From contig NC_081408.1 of assembly GCF_030272615.1 (NCBI RefSeq), positions 623,160,383 to 623,224,382 on the forward strand: a DNA stretch of 64,000 nucleotides, given 5' to 3'. This document shows positions 25,157 through 36,689 of this stretch, piece after piece. The DNA comes from Cryptomeria japonica (taxonomy: Eukaryota; Streptophyta; Pinopsida; Cupressales; Cupressaceae). Below the pieces are notes generated by a model. That model saw nothing but the letters and a program-made list of their open reading frames with translations, made no database searches and had not been told where the DNA came from. The translations under genes and the position numbers were made by a program. How positions within the stretch are numbered: position 1 is the first letter of the stretch; each line of letters starts with the position of its first letter.

Positions 25157-26756
25157 GTATACACATTGAACATTGTGATATAACTTACTTTCATATTACT
25201 TTTTTGACATTTCAGTATTTATCCTTTTTTATCAATATTAGTATTGTTAAATCTCAATATAATTTTAAAGTTTTTTATAATATGCATCTTATATGATTTT
25301 CAATGTCTAACTCTTTAGTAGTTATTAATGATGTCTAAATTTTACTAAAATATCAATTATATTTTAATTTATTTACTAAAAGGAAATTTATGCTAATTAA
25401 ATTTTACATTTGACAATATCTCCTTCGAATTTTATGACATAATAATTACCTCTATGCAAATTATGAAATCAAATCATTCTTCTCTAAAAAATTAAAAAAA
25501 TAGATATTCATTTGGAAATTGTTTGGAATGAATGTGATACAGGACCATTTGATGGTGTAAGGGTAATCTTGCATCAACCAAAAATATATTTTATCTATTT
25601 TTTGTGTAATATTTGAAATAATATTCTGATAAATAAATTTAATATTTTTGGGGTTTAAATATTTAATAAATATTTTACCAAGTCCGTAAGGTGGCATCTT
25701 ATAGGGAATTTGGACACATGTCGGTGGAGATTACAAGGCAAAATGAAGCAATCCTTGACCAATGCAACCACTTTGGAAGGTGGAAGTAGTTTGTGAGCAT
25801 GTTACACTTTTCAATGATGGTTAAAAGAGCATATTGGAAGAATACTAAACTTAGGTATCCATTTTGGAAGTTAGTGGCTTTTTTCATTCATGCCTATGCA
25901 GGTTGACACATGTCACTTACATGCTTCCCAAATTGGGGAACTCAAGCTTGCATGTCTATGCATGCCTTTGCATGTGCTATTTTTGGGGTTTGGAGGACTT
26001 TCAAAGCATCTTTATGACAACCATTTGATTTTAAAAGGAAAGTGGTTGCCATGTGGAGGTCATTTGAAGCAATTTACTATGTTTAGAGGTTTTCCACTAA
26101 TTTGGGGTTGTATGGATTTCTTTAATGGATTTTTGGAACCTTGTTTTCGCCCATGAGAATGTTTTATGGTTTTATTTTGAGCCCCCATGAATCTATATAT
26201 TAAACCCGATTGAGTTGGATATTTTAGTTTCATAGTTGTAAGTTGAAGGATATATTTGAAGTGCAACTATAGCTCAAGTGTTAGGATGAATTCATTGTAG
26301 TTCCCTCTTTCTTATTTGTTGATTTTACATTAGATATTTTTTTATTTATATAAAAATTCAAACTATTGTATGTGCCTATAAGGCTGAAAACATTGTAATT
26401 TAAAAGCAACTTGATTGTAATTTCTTTTCAGGATTATAATAGAACATAGAATTCAATTTTCCTATTGAAATTACCTTGTTGTTTCTAAGTTATTTTTGGT
26501 TATTTCAAGTCAATTGAGTGGCTTACAATGTGTGGTTTGAGAGGGAGAGTCTACTTCATGTTCCAATTATTCAAGACTACATATATAAGTTTAAGGAAAG
26601 ATAATTAATATCATATTGATAAAAGATACCATGATTTTGTCTATAATCCTGTACTAAGTACAATATTTGTGCAAGAAGATAAATATCATTCAAAACATGT
26701 ATAATTTCATTCTATATACCTTACTCTTTATCACACACAATGATTTTACTCATACC

Positions 26757-27430
26757 TATTATTTGTGCTTAAATAACATAATTAGATGGTAGAGGTTCTC
26801 TATATCAAGATATAGCACCAATTAATAGAGGTTGATTGATCACTAAAACCACACCCAATATAAGATGATATCACCCAAGTTGTGCTAATAGTAAAATCTC
26901 AATGCATATTAGGTAAAAACATTGATAGCATATTCTCTTACCCTTGAGCACCTAAAAAAGATGATTTATTGTGTGCAAGAATTTATCCATTAGACATTTA
27001 GGCCTAAACTAAAACTAATGACATTGATTAGTTGTACCAAGTGTACTATTAGACCTAGATCATAATGACATAAACATGTTTTATATATGAGTTGCAAAAA
27101 GATATTTATTTTTAAATGCGTTTATAAGAAATGCTATAGCTTAATTGATGCAAAAACAAATTGAAATATTTAGGTTAAAGTAACAATGAAAATCAAGAAT
27201 ACTTATTCCCATGAAATCATTCTAATTGAAAAAATTATGTTGCATGAAACATTTTAATTAAAAATCTAATGTGTTGAAACAAGAAAAAATCTTTTGCCAC
27301 TGCCTTCTTGGAAATCCTTGATAGTCTCTTATCAACTAGATGGTTTGCCAAAAAACAAAACTAGTGTACAAATTCCATTATATCAAATGCTATAATTGAA
27401 CATTTAATTTTTTGTCTCCAAAATTAATTT
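26757..27430 (+). repeat. Dispersed repeat, copy 1 (inverted copy at 62815-63520)
   Basis: Reads in parallel with the complement of 62815-63520 over about 670 bases with frequent small differences. Shared anchors include GTTGATTGATCA, GCTAATAGTAAAATCT, CATTTAGGCCTAAA and CTATAGCTTAATTGATG. No coding potential and no clear ends. Confidence 0.75.
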
Positions 27431-27444
27431 CATGTGATTATAGG

Positions 27445-27540
27445 TTTACTTGAGATCGGTAAATCGAAGGATATAATTTTGTAGATTTGATGTGGAGATA
27501 TAAAATTGTTCGATTAAAGAAGGTAATTAATTTTTGAAAC
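27445..27540 (+). repeat. Short dispersed repeat shared with 37440-37520
   Basis: Both places read, in the same orientation, a GAAGGATAT box, then TAGATTTGA, then TGGAGATATAAA, followed by a CAATTAAA or CGATTAAA tail. This may be the continuation of the dispersed repeat at 26757. Confidence 0.5.
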
Positions 27541-27646
27541 ATGACATTTTTTTTTTCATAAATTCGTTCTATTGTTTTAGTAAGATGATTATTGTAATGG
27601 AGAAATTTGTATATCCATGTAAATGAATTCTAGATTTATTTTAGAA

Positions 27647-27651
27647 TTGTT
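27647..27651. repeat. Target-site duplication of the DNA transposon, left
   Basis: TTGTT before the left inverted terminus. The same TTGTT follows the right terminus at 36728-36732. Confidence 0.7.
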
Positions 27652-27700
27652 GGGTAAGTGCACAAAGATGGTAGTCAGAAAAGGGGGTATAAGTGGACAC
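27652..27700 (+). repeat. Left inverted terminal repeat of the DNA transposon
   Basis: Core GTGCACAARGATGGTRGTCA, then GAAAAG, a 9-base insertion relative to the other end, then GTGGACAC. Over the first 26 core bases the two ends differ at two positions. Confidence 0.75.
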
Positions 27701-28505
27701 TTTTTTTCTGAAATCAGGTGATCCTGAACTTAGAGGCAAAATTTGAAAGTTATCCACTCAAGATATGAAGATAATCAAAGAACAAATATTGTAGTACTCT
27801 TAATCTAGTTTCCACTTTTTCAAAATTGGATAAGATTAAGGGGGTAAAATCCTTCCCGCACGAAAACATGACCCTGTTTTTTTTCTGAAAAACATAACAT
27901 AGTGTCTAACGTGCGCATAAAAAAAGTTATAGTTAGATTTAGTATTTTGACAAATCCTTTGGCAAAAAGATAGTTAAGAGTGAGCACTAGAATATGTGTA
28001 TTTTTTTGTAATTTTTTGTTGAGTATTTTTTTTTAATGATTTTTCCAATCGAGCACATGCTGAAAATTCGATTCCTGTTCATGCACGAAGCATAAGTTGC
28101 ACTAAACAAATCGAAAATACAATTTAAAAAAAAATAAATTGTAAAGAATCAAGTGCACTACAATAATATATAAATTTTTTTAAATTTAAATACGTATATC
28201 AAAAGTTATTCAAAAAATGGTGCACCTATGTCTGTGAGAACTATGGAGACACTAGTAAAAGAAATTCAATAATAATATGTTATTGTTGTTCAAATTGAAA
28301 AAAAATTATATGGTTAGAAAGCTCAGAAGATGGGTGAAAATATGGTGGCAATTTTTAAAATACCCACTTAATGAAGTGTAAACCTGATGATGACAAAGTC
28401 GATAAACCAAGTTGATAAAATAAAACACGTCAAAAATGAGAGAAATGGAGGGAAATCAAACTTCCAATCCATAGCTTTGTCATCCAGGCCTATTTCCAAG
28501 CCTAA

Positions 28506-28650
28506 AGAGTCAAAAGCACGTACGTGGTACTTATGGTTTAAAAAGTGCGTATGGGGTATGTATAGTGTAAGCAGCACGTATGCGCTTGTTTCCCTTTAAA
28601 CAGCGCGTATGCACTATCTTTACTATAAACAGTGTGTACACGCTATTGTA
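28506..28650 (+). repeat. Left subterminal array, five 29-bp units
   Basis: Five units each centred on GTA at 28520, 28549, 28578, 28607 and 28636, exactly 29 bases apart. The unit core is about CAGYGYGTAYGCRCT, preceded by TAAA and followed by a T/C-rich spacer. The same units, in the same orientation, occur near the right end. Subterminal repeats of this kind are usually transposase-binding sites; that role is inferred. Confidence 0.75.
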
Positions 28651-28785
28651 TAATATGATATTCTATGTATAATATGTGTATATACATATAATATATGTAA
28701 TATATAATATGTGTATAATATGACATTGTATATATAATATGTTTATATACGTATAATATATTAAACATATATATACACATGTAAG
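28643..28785. repeat. AT-rich low-complexity stretch
   Basis: Repeated TATAATATGTGTATATAC-like phrases. No gene. Confidence 0.6.
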
Positions 28786-28815
28786 TGTATCGTCTCTCCC
28801 TCTCAAACGCATACA

Positions 28816-28816
<1 letters not shown>

Positions 28817-28869
<53 letters not shown>
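28817..28869 (+). repeat. (CT)n microsatellite
   Basis: A nearly pure CT run of about 50 bases inside the DNA transposon, upstream of the transposase-like gene. Confidence 0.95.
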
Positions 28870-28870
<1 letters not shown>

Positions 28871-29004
28871 CTTCTCCCTTCCTCCATACGCCATCCCTCT
28901 TTCTCTTCTCCTCTCCCTCCATACCCCACTGCAACTGTGTTTGCACTTCTATAGAAGTAAGTGAATTTATTTCTTATCTGCAACTTCCTCTTTGATTTTT
29001 ATCA

Positions 29005-29070
29005 TGTATTCTCTCCCTCCCTCTACCTCTCCCTTCCCCCCATGTTCTCTCCCTCTCTCCCTCTCTCACA

Positions 29071-29140
<70 letters not shown>

Positions 29141-29149
29141 TCCTTCTCT

Positions 29150-29230
<81 letters not shown>

Positions 29231-29360
29231 TCCCTCTCTCCCTCTCTCTACCTTCCCTCCCCCCTCTTCTCTCCCTCTCTCCCTCCCTCTACCTCTCCCT
29301 TCCCCCCATGTTCTCTCCCTCTCTCCCTCTCCCTCTCTCTCCCTCTCCCACCCCCCCTCT

Positions 29361-29392
<32 letters not shown>

Positions 29393-29415
29393 CCTCTCTC
29401 TCCCTCTCCCTCCCT

Positions 29416-29494
<79 letters not shown>

Positions 29495-29551
29495 TTCCCT
29501 CTCTCTCCCTCTCCCTCTCTCCCTCTCCCTCTCTTCCTCTCTCTCTCTATC
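29005..29551 (+). repeat. Long (CT)n / C-rich microsatellite block
   Basis: About 550 bases of CT dinucleotides broken by CCCT and CTTC phrases, with a CTACCTCTCCCTTCCCCCCA phrase present twice (about 29023 and 29290). Open frames here encode only Ser-Leu or Arg-Glu runs and are artefacts. In plants, CT tracts upstream of genes often lie in 5' leaders. Confidence 0.95.
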
Positions 29552-29655
29552 ATGTACGCACCACGTGTTGTTGTAGGATGCATATTGAATTTTCCATGCA
29601 TTATGATATTTTTCATCATATTTGTTCTACTTTTCACACTAACGATGTTTTGTAG

Positions 29656-31412
29656 GAATGTAATATACAAGCACCTCCTAAGTTGGCAAGAGAATTTATT
29701 TCAAGTGTGTTATGTAATAGACATGATGGTTGCATTTATTATAAGATGCTTTGTTTGGAAGGTTATTGTGCTATATGTGATGGTTTGCAACGTTTACCAA
29801 GATGCATACATTTGGAGAGCACACATGAAATTGGTACAAAACTAGTTTCTTTCAGAAAATACAAGACAGTCACATATGAAGTTAAAGATGGAAAAGATTT
29901 GAAGAGATGTGAGCTAGTGAAAAATGATATATGTGTAGCTCAATTTATGAAAATGTTTCAAGAGAAACTAGTTTATGAGTACATAATGCATACACATAGA
30001 GCTTGATGGTTAGATGAGCAATTCAAGTTGTGTAAGGACACATTTCCTCTTGGCACCATTGTCTCTATCGTTGATTTCGCTGAAAATTATACACTACAAC
30101 CTCAAAATAAAGTGCAATCCATGTATTATCACTCTACACAAGTTTCTATTTTTGTACACATAGCATTCATGCATGCAGATGATAGCACATAGGAGGATAG
30201 AAAGGTTGTAAGAGAGTATCACTTCTACATAAGTGATGATCATACTCATTCATCAGAGTTTGTACAAGGATGCTTTACAGTTTTCTATGATAGTTTAAAG
30301 GAAAGGAACATACGATACAACCGACACTTAATATGGTCAGATAATTGCACCGCATAATTCAAGAATGCAAGGATGTTTTATTGGTTGACAAGGATGCATG
30401 TGACAAGCGGTGTACAACATTTTTGGAATTTCACTGAGGCTGGACATGGTAAGGGAGAGCACGATGGTGCAAGAGCATGTGTGAAAAGAGCCCTAGCTAG
30501 GGAAGAATTGAAGTACGAAGGTGGTGCTGAGTTGGTAGATGTAGGAACAATTGTACGATGGTGTAAGTCTACGATGGGTCCAGGTAATCCAGGTACGTCA
30601 TTTGTTCGTAGATATTTTTGGTTGATTGCTGGATCTAACATTGAAAACTATCTAGATTGTTGTATAGTTGCAGGATTGAGTGACATGCACTCATTTATGA
30701 GTTCAAATTCAAGTTCACTGATAATTTATACGAGACAGATGGTATGTGTTTTCTCTTCATGCATGTATTGTTTGTGGGAACAATGTGATTTAGAAGAGTG
30801 GGTTGACAAATGGTCTTGTAGACCGTTGGTTCCCATTGATTCATATCAAATTCCCAAAGCACTACAATTGAGCCAGATGGAGACATCAGTGGATTTTGAC
30901 CATGTATCCGACCTAGTGGATTCAATTGATTTTTTGAGTTAATTTTTTTGCAAGTATTCTTTTTGGTTCATTTTGATGTACATCATACTTTATTTTTGGT
31001 AATAATTAACACTTTATAAAATACAAGTCATGTGTATGCAGTTGTTGCAGAAGAGAACAATGAAGAAGGAACATATTACTATTTGTGTCATTGTGTTGAG
31101 CCTAAAAGAAAATTGACAACCACAATCATTGACGCAGAGGGTATTGAGTACCCAATAGGGTCTGTTGTCGTGATAGGAACATGGCTTCGAAGATACCCTA
31201 TCAAGAATTCTAATGTTTGGTTGTTCGAGGACTTTGAAACACACAGACATATTCTTCATTTCTCTAACCTTGTTGTTGCAATAAATATTCATTTGATGAA
31301 GTACCGTGGTAGACCTCATAACAAGATTTTGTGGAAAGTTCGTGAATCTGACCACGAGGCAATACTTGACATAATATGGGTTAGAGCCGATCCTGAAGGC
31401 TCACTTGATTGA
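29656..31412 (+). pseudogene. Transposase-like gene of the DNA transposon (DDE-type fold suspected)
   Basis: An exon opens at 29656 after TTTTGTAG. It runs in one frame to 30937 with three in-frame stops (TGA 30004, TAG 30190, TAA 30355), all explicable as C-to-T changes. A 113-base GT...AG intron (30938-31050) joins it in phase to a last exon ending at 31412. The first part is Cys/His-rich (LCNRHDGCIYYKMLCLEGYC). Candidate acidic residues sit in VDFAENY (codon 30073), WSDNCTA (30340) and GHGKGEHDGA (Glu 30457), a D-D-E-like order 89 and 39 codons apart. The FAENY...SDN...EAGHGKG set resembles uncharacterised transposase-like proteins I recall from animal genomes. The last exon may be a small binding domain (IEYPIGSVVVIGTW). 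Upstream exons are not identified. Confidence 0.6.
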
Positions 31413-31444
31413 TTCTACGGTTCAGAGTAGAATGTTTTTGAGAA

Positions 31445-31870
31445 TTTTGTATAAATCGTCAATGAATTGTTCTATATTCATTTTTTGTATATATAAATGC
31501 CCATGAGCTATTTTTTACATGTTTAGGGGCATAATTTTGTATATTTAAGTGGCAATGAGTTGATTTGTACATATGTGCATGCCAAATTTTGTATATTAAA
31601 ATAGCGATGAGCTGAATCGCACATATTGTAATGCCAAATTTTGTATAAAAGCCCATGAGATGATTTGTATATTAAAATGGCGATGAACTGAATCGCATAT
31701 ATTGTAATGCCAATTTTTTTATCAAAGCCCGTGAGATTATTTGTAAGACAATTTTTTGTATAATCAAATAGACAAGAGCTGATTTGACCATATTTAGAGG
31801 CAAATTTTTGAATAATATGTGACAATGTTTTGTGACTATTTTGTGTGTCAATGTTTTGTGACTATGGTTT
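31445..31870 (+). repeat. AT-rich tandem repeat of about 50-100 bases
   Basis: Imperfect units built from TTTTGTATATTAAAATGGC, GATGAGCTGAATCGCA and CATATTGTAATGCCAA recur four to five times just after the stop codon of the transposase-like gene. No coding potential. Confidence 0.6.
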
Positions 31871-32042
31871 GAGTATATGTGATGTGTCCCTGGTCAATCA
31901 TGAGCATTCTTGATTCTTGTATAATCATGGATAATTATTAGAGTCATTATTAGGTCATAGGGGTCATAGATTGAGACTAGATACAATTTGAGCAAAAAAT
32001 GTCATTGTTGTCAAAAAAATTGTCAAAAACGTTGTCAAGCAA

Positions 32043-33250
32043 CTTCTACATTGCATCGATAGGGTATGACTCTCAATGTTCTGGTGCTTTGGGATGCACG
32101 ACAGGGGCATGCCTAGTATAAACCTACGCACCTGGACGCACTCATGATGTCGATTTGTGCACATGAGGAACATAATCAATTCTAGCCAATCTTGCAACTT
32201 TTCCTTGTAAGCAACTAACGGTTTTTGGAGCAGGCGAAAAAATGCTACTAATTGAAAATGGCTCCAAGTCATCAAAAAGAGAGATAGGCCATTGTAGAGG
32301 ATCCTCAGGTGACCCCACAAGATCAAACAAATCGAACGTATGTGTCGTGGATTGGAAGAAACAATTCATCAAATTTTGACAATTTTTTGGACTCAGGGCA
32401 CTTGAGAGATCGCATCGGTAGGGTATGACTCTCGACATTCTGGTGCTTTGAGATGCATGACAGGGGCATGCCTAGCGTAAAACTACCCACCTGGATGCGC
32501 TCATGATGTCAATTTGTGCACACGAGGACAAGAATCAATTCTAGCCAATCTTGCAACTTTTCCTTGCAAGCAACTGATGGTTTTTTGAGCAGGCAAAAAA
32601 ATGCTACTAATTGAAAATGGCTCTGAGTCATCGAAAACCAAGATAGGCCATTGTAGAGGAGCCTCACGCGACCCCATGGGATTAAACAGATTGACCGTAT
32701 GTGTCATGGATTGGAAGAAACAGTCGGTCAAATTTTGACAATTTTTTGGACTCAGGGCACTTGAGAGATCTCACCAGTAGGGTATGACTCTCGACGTTCT
32801 AGTGCTGTGGGATGCATGATAGGGCCATGCCTAGCGTAAACCTGCCCACCCAGATGTGCTCGCAATTTCGGTTTGTGCACATGAGGAACATAATCAATTC
32901 TAGCCAATCTTGCAACTTTTCCTTGCAAGCAACTGATGATTTTTTGAGCAGGCAAAAAAATGCTACTAATTGAAAATGGCTCTGAGTCGTCAAAAACTGA
33001 GATAGATCATTTTAGAGGAGCCTCATGCAACCCCACGGGATCAAACAAATCGACCATATGTGTCGTGGATTGGAAGAAACAGTCCGTCAAATTTTGACAT
33101 TTTTTTGGACTCAGGGCACTTGAGAGATTGTACCGATAGGGTATGACTCTCGATGTTCTAGTGCTTTGGGATGCACGACAGGGGCATGCCTAGCATAAAC
33201 CTTCCCACCTAGATGCGCTCGTGATGTTGGTTTGTGCACACGAGGAACAA
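32043..33250 (+). repeat. 359-bp tandem repeat, about 3.4 copies
   Basis: The phrase AGGGTATGAC recurs at 32061, 32420, 32779 and 33138, exactly 359 bases apart. Whole units align without indels, with scattered substitutions. Each unit carries CTAGCCAATCTTGCAACTTT and a GGACTCAGGGCACTTGAGAG end. A minus-strand frame of about 70-100 codons reads through most of each unit, but 359 is not a multiple of three and no function is recognised. It sits between the two convergent genes of the transposon. Confidence 0.9.
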
Positions 33251-33319
33251 AATTTGACCATTGCGAGCGTGAGAGTGCTCTCGCACCAAACACATTGTTG
33301 TTTAAATTCATATTGTCGA

Positions 33320-33612
33320 TTTTTATTGTTTATATTCATATTGTTAATTACATATGCAAATATTCATTTAAATTTATAAAAGGGCAGCCACCAAATACAG
33401 CGAATACACAATAATGAACTGAATACAAGGAGTTTTGTAGGGTTAATTCAACATTTTAGAAATTTTATCAAATCATATTCCATGATTGCAATGCTTTATA
33501 TCATATATTTTGTTGTTTATATTCATATTGTTGATTACATATGCAAGTATTCATTTAAATTTATAAAAGGACAACCACAAAATACAATGAATACAAAATA
33601 ATGAACTCATTA
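33320..33612 (+). repeat. Direct duplication of about 100 bases, 188-bp offset
   Basis: TTGTTTATATTCATATTGTT and the following ATATGCAARTATTCATTTAAA...AATACA...ATAATGAACT occur at about 33327-33412 and again at about 33514-33605. This is probably the start of another tandem array or a local duplication. Confidence 0.75.
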
Positions 33613-33788
33613 CACATTTATTGGATCCAATATTGATATTTATATATATAAAAAAGGCATGTCTACCAAGTCAATACAAGTATTACAAAAATGTGGCATA
33701 TGCCATGTCCAAATCGATATACAATAAAAATGTAGAATATATCTACATGTATTGGTCATTCTATGACCAAAAGTAACACTATATGATC

Positions 33789-36330
33789 CTAAACTTGTGG
33801 TGGATCATCAAAATCAAGCCTCTTTGGCGCAGTACGCGGCTCTGTAGATGGCTACAAAACCACAATTCAAAAGCCAAGTTAGAATTCTTTTGTAGAAAAT
33901 AGTTCACAATTAACATCATAACTATGCATTTAACTTTAATTCTTTTGCAATTGAAATGTAGATTACCTCATCGGCTGATCCAGGAGCTAATGTCTTTGCT
34001 CTCCTCTCCTTGTCACTCTTAGGAGTTTTCTTGAAGACATACTTAAATTGATCCACGTTATGGTCATACCGCGAAGGAGTCTATTGTAGATTAAATGTAC
34101 AATTAATACAATGTACTAACATAAATATATCAAAAACACTTAAAAGCTATACTATAGAGAACAATGACGTACCTGTGCCTGAGATGTTTCTCCAATGGAT
34201 TGAGGATGGCTCACCATCGATGTAGAAACTGATGCTATTACCTATACAAAAAATGTACAAAGATTAAATACAATTAATATAATGATAAGTATTGAAGGTT
34301 GAAAACAATTAATTTTACATATCAAACAAAAGTGTACCGGATCCTGAGATGCTTCTCCAGTGCAAGGAGGAGGGTTCGCCATTAACAAAATAGGTATGGA
34401 TATTTCTTGTATGAAAAAATTATAAGATTATAATATATCACAAGTTCACATGTACGTGTGCATATAATCATGAAATCAAGAAAATAAAGTAGAGATACAT
34501 ACCTCCGCCCTCTCTTGATCCACGGGCGAATCAGGTGCATTCAACATATCCACAAAGCTCAATGGCCGTTGTACATGTAAAATAGACAAAAAACACTAAT
34601 CAATCTACAAACCCCAACTAGTACTTGATTTCAACATTTTCAAACAATTGTACAGCTAAAAATGTGTTCAATTACCTTCTTCACATGTTTTGGTGTCCTC
34701 GAGGAATTCTTTTTCTTAGGACGAGCCCTAGACGTGGAGGGGGTACCCTAAAAACACAAAATTAACCTGAGATATTAGTACAGATAATAAATTAAACATA
34801 ATTTTAAAAATCTAAAATGAAATGACTTGCATATTCCATCAAAACAATACATAAAAAGATTTGTACAAAATATCATACCGTATAGCCTTGTAGGCCAAAA
34901 TCGATCGTTGACAGTGTGATGTCATCAATCTGGGACATTTCGTCCCCTGTCAACACCTACAAACAAGAAATTGGACCAAGCATTAAAGATAGTTAGTATA
35001 TCTTGTATTTTTTTGAATTCAAAGTGTACTATTCTATTTTAACATTTTACAAAATTTATACCTCAGGCGTCGAAGTTGAAGCTGTGGTAACTGGGGGAGG
35101 TGTATGGGATACCGCTGCTGCATCCTGAACTGCATATTATGAATTCAAATCAACACACCTATGTCTGTGGCTCATGGGCAAACACCATGTCCATCAACTC
35201 ATCTGTCAGCGCGACATCCTGAATCGTGTGAGCCTGACATCTACAACCACAAATCATGCATAGATGATATGAGTATCCATCTGCATCGGCTACATCATCT
35301 ATCCCCGAGCATATCCCCAAGCAACTGACACACATATGCTCGATGGGCTCTCTGTCGCCCTCTAACGGCTCATCATCCAATACAATAGGGTGTGCTAATG
35401 ATGTCCCATGCTGGATCATGGCACCAGTCAATATTATGGTTGCTTGAAGAGTCTGTAGCTCCATCGACTCTTTCAGCTCTAATGGGACAGCCTGATGCAC
35501 CTTGGGTTTGGGTGCTAGGGGGTGGCGACTCTCCGCAGCTAATCGCCTACGGGCTCTAGGTCTATCTTGGGCAGAGCCACCACCTCTAGCATGAAACTCT
35601 CTCATGTCAAAATAATTTGGGCGCACATTGAGCACAAACTCACAATATATTTTTCTCAAAATATATAATGGCACCTCATAATTATTACAAGTGGATCATC
35701 AAAGACCATCCACCACCTCTGCCAATAAAGATTCTTCATCTGCACATTGGTACACCAATGTATGGGAAACCTCTTTGCATTAGAAGGTAATGATTGGCCA
35801 GTTTTGGGGTCAACAAAAAGGGCACATATTTGTTGTTTAGAAATATTTTTGTTTTTAACTCCATCATATGATAGCCCATTGGCATAGAATTGACGACACC
35901 TATCCCTAAAGCTTCCCCATTTGGTAATTTCTATGGAAACATCTATGGCACCACCAGCTAATGTTTCTAGGCTAGTGGCGAGGAATTGATGATGGTCAAG
36001 TTTAGAAGTTTTCAATTTTACAATCAGCCTATTGATTTTAGATGTATTTTGTCCTAACTAATTAATTAATTCTTCCTATGTTTCGGTTGTGCGGTCAAAA
36101 GGAAGAATTGGGGGTTGTTCTTGTGTGTTTTTAGGAGGTGCATTTGGTTGTTCTTGTGGGTTTTCAGGAGGTGCATTTGGTTGTTCTTGTTCTGGATTAG
36201 AAGAATCTGGTTTTTGAAACAAAAAATGAAAAAACCTAATAAAAATTAATGAAATTAAATTCAAAATGTAAAACAAATTGCATAAACCAGAAAGAAAGAC
36301 AAAAATAAACAAAAACTAACCTTGATCCAT
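33789..36330 (-). pseudogene. Second gene of the DNA transposon, about ten exons, unknown function
   Basis: Exons on the minus strand: 36330-36321 (ATGGATCAAG, donor GTTAGT), 36206-~35160, 35129-35062, 34956-34879, 34747-34676, ~34571-34503, ~34406-34338, 34241-34173, 34080-33967, 33851-33789 (stop TAG). Most have GT...AG borders and lengths that keep frame (78, 72, 69, 114, 63). Exon 2 joins in phase and begins with a repeated QPNAPP segment, a W-rich region (WCTNVQMKNLYWQRWW) and a Cys cluster (CVSCLGIC...CMICGCRC) suggesting zinc binding. Damage: two TAG codons near 36076 and 36060, a frameshift near 35675, and weak acceptors before the sixth and seventh exons. The C-terminus is Lys/Arg-rich. 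Convergent with the transposase-like gene; it may be an accessory DNA-binding protein. Confidence 0.65.
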
Positions 36331-36447
36331 AGCCTGGAGGAAAAATTTAGCACCCCATTCACAGTTTAGGTTAGAAAATGGGAAAAAAACAAAGTAAAAA
36401 ATGCGCTTTATGAGTAAATGAGACCCAGTTTTTTTTTAAAACTATTT

Positions 36448-36592
36448 TTACCAGGCACTATGTACACGGTTTTATTTGGATTATTAGTGTGTACGCGCTC
36501 ATTTTCCTATAAGCAGTGCGTATGCACTAATTTTCCTAGATGTAGCGTGTACGCGCTCAGTTTCTTAAAAGCAACACGTACGGGCTACCTTT
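36448..36592 (+). repeat. Right subterminal array, five 29-bp units
   Basis: Unit centres (GTA) at 36462, 36491, 36520, 36549 and 36578, exactly 29 bases apart. Core as in the left array, for example AGTGCGTATGCACT and AGCGTGTACGCGCT with a TTTTCCTA spacer. Two more isolated cores follow at about 36623 and, inverted, at about 36652. Confidence 0.75.
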
Positions 36593-36689
36593 TCTAGGCT
36601 TGGGAAGAACAAACCTAAGCGTGTATGCAGGAATTTGAAATTTTAAAACTGCATACGCGCTGCCTGTTTTTCCAAGTTTTTTTTGGGTG

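Larger units (their letters stand above)
25157..27646. other. AT-rich intergenic DNA with old repeat remnants
   Basis: No gene is recognised. Near 26190-26260 a TATATATTAAACCC box followed by a T-rich leader resembles the promoter part of an old LTR, but no pair of ends was found. The right half carries the dispersed repeat listed separately. Confidence 0.45.

Noticed and set aside
28961-29845. Long plus-strand open frame of Ser-Leu repeats, and Arg-Glu repeats on the other strand
   Set aside because: Both are translations of the CT microsatellite, not genes.
32043-33250. Link to the 359-bp satellite of Drosophila, or to a protein-coding repeat
   Set aside because: The shared length is coincidence; the sequence is unrelated, and the unit length breaks the reading frame.
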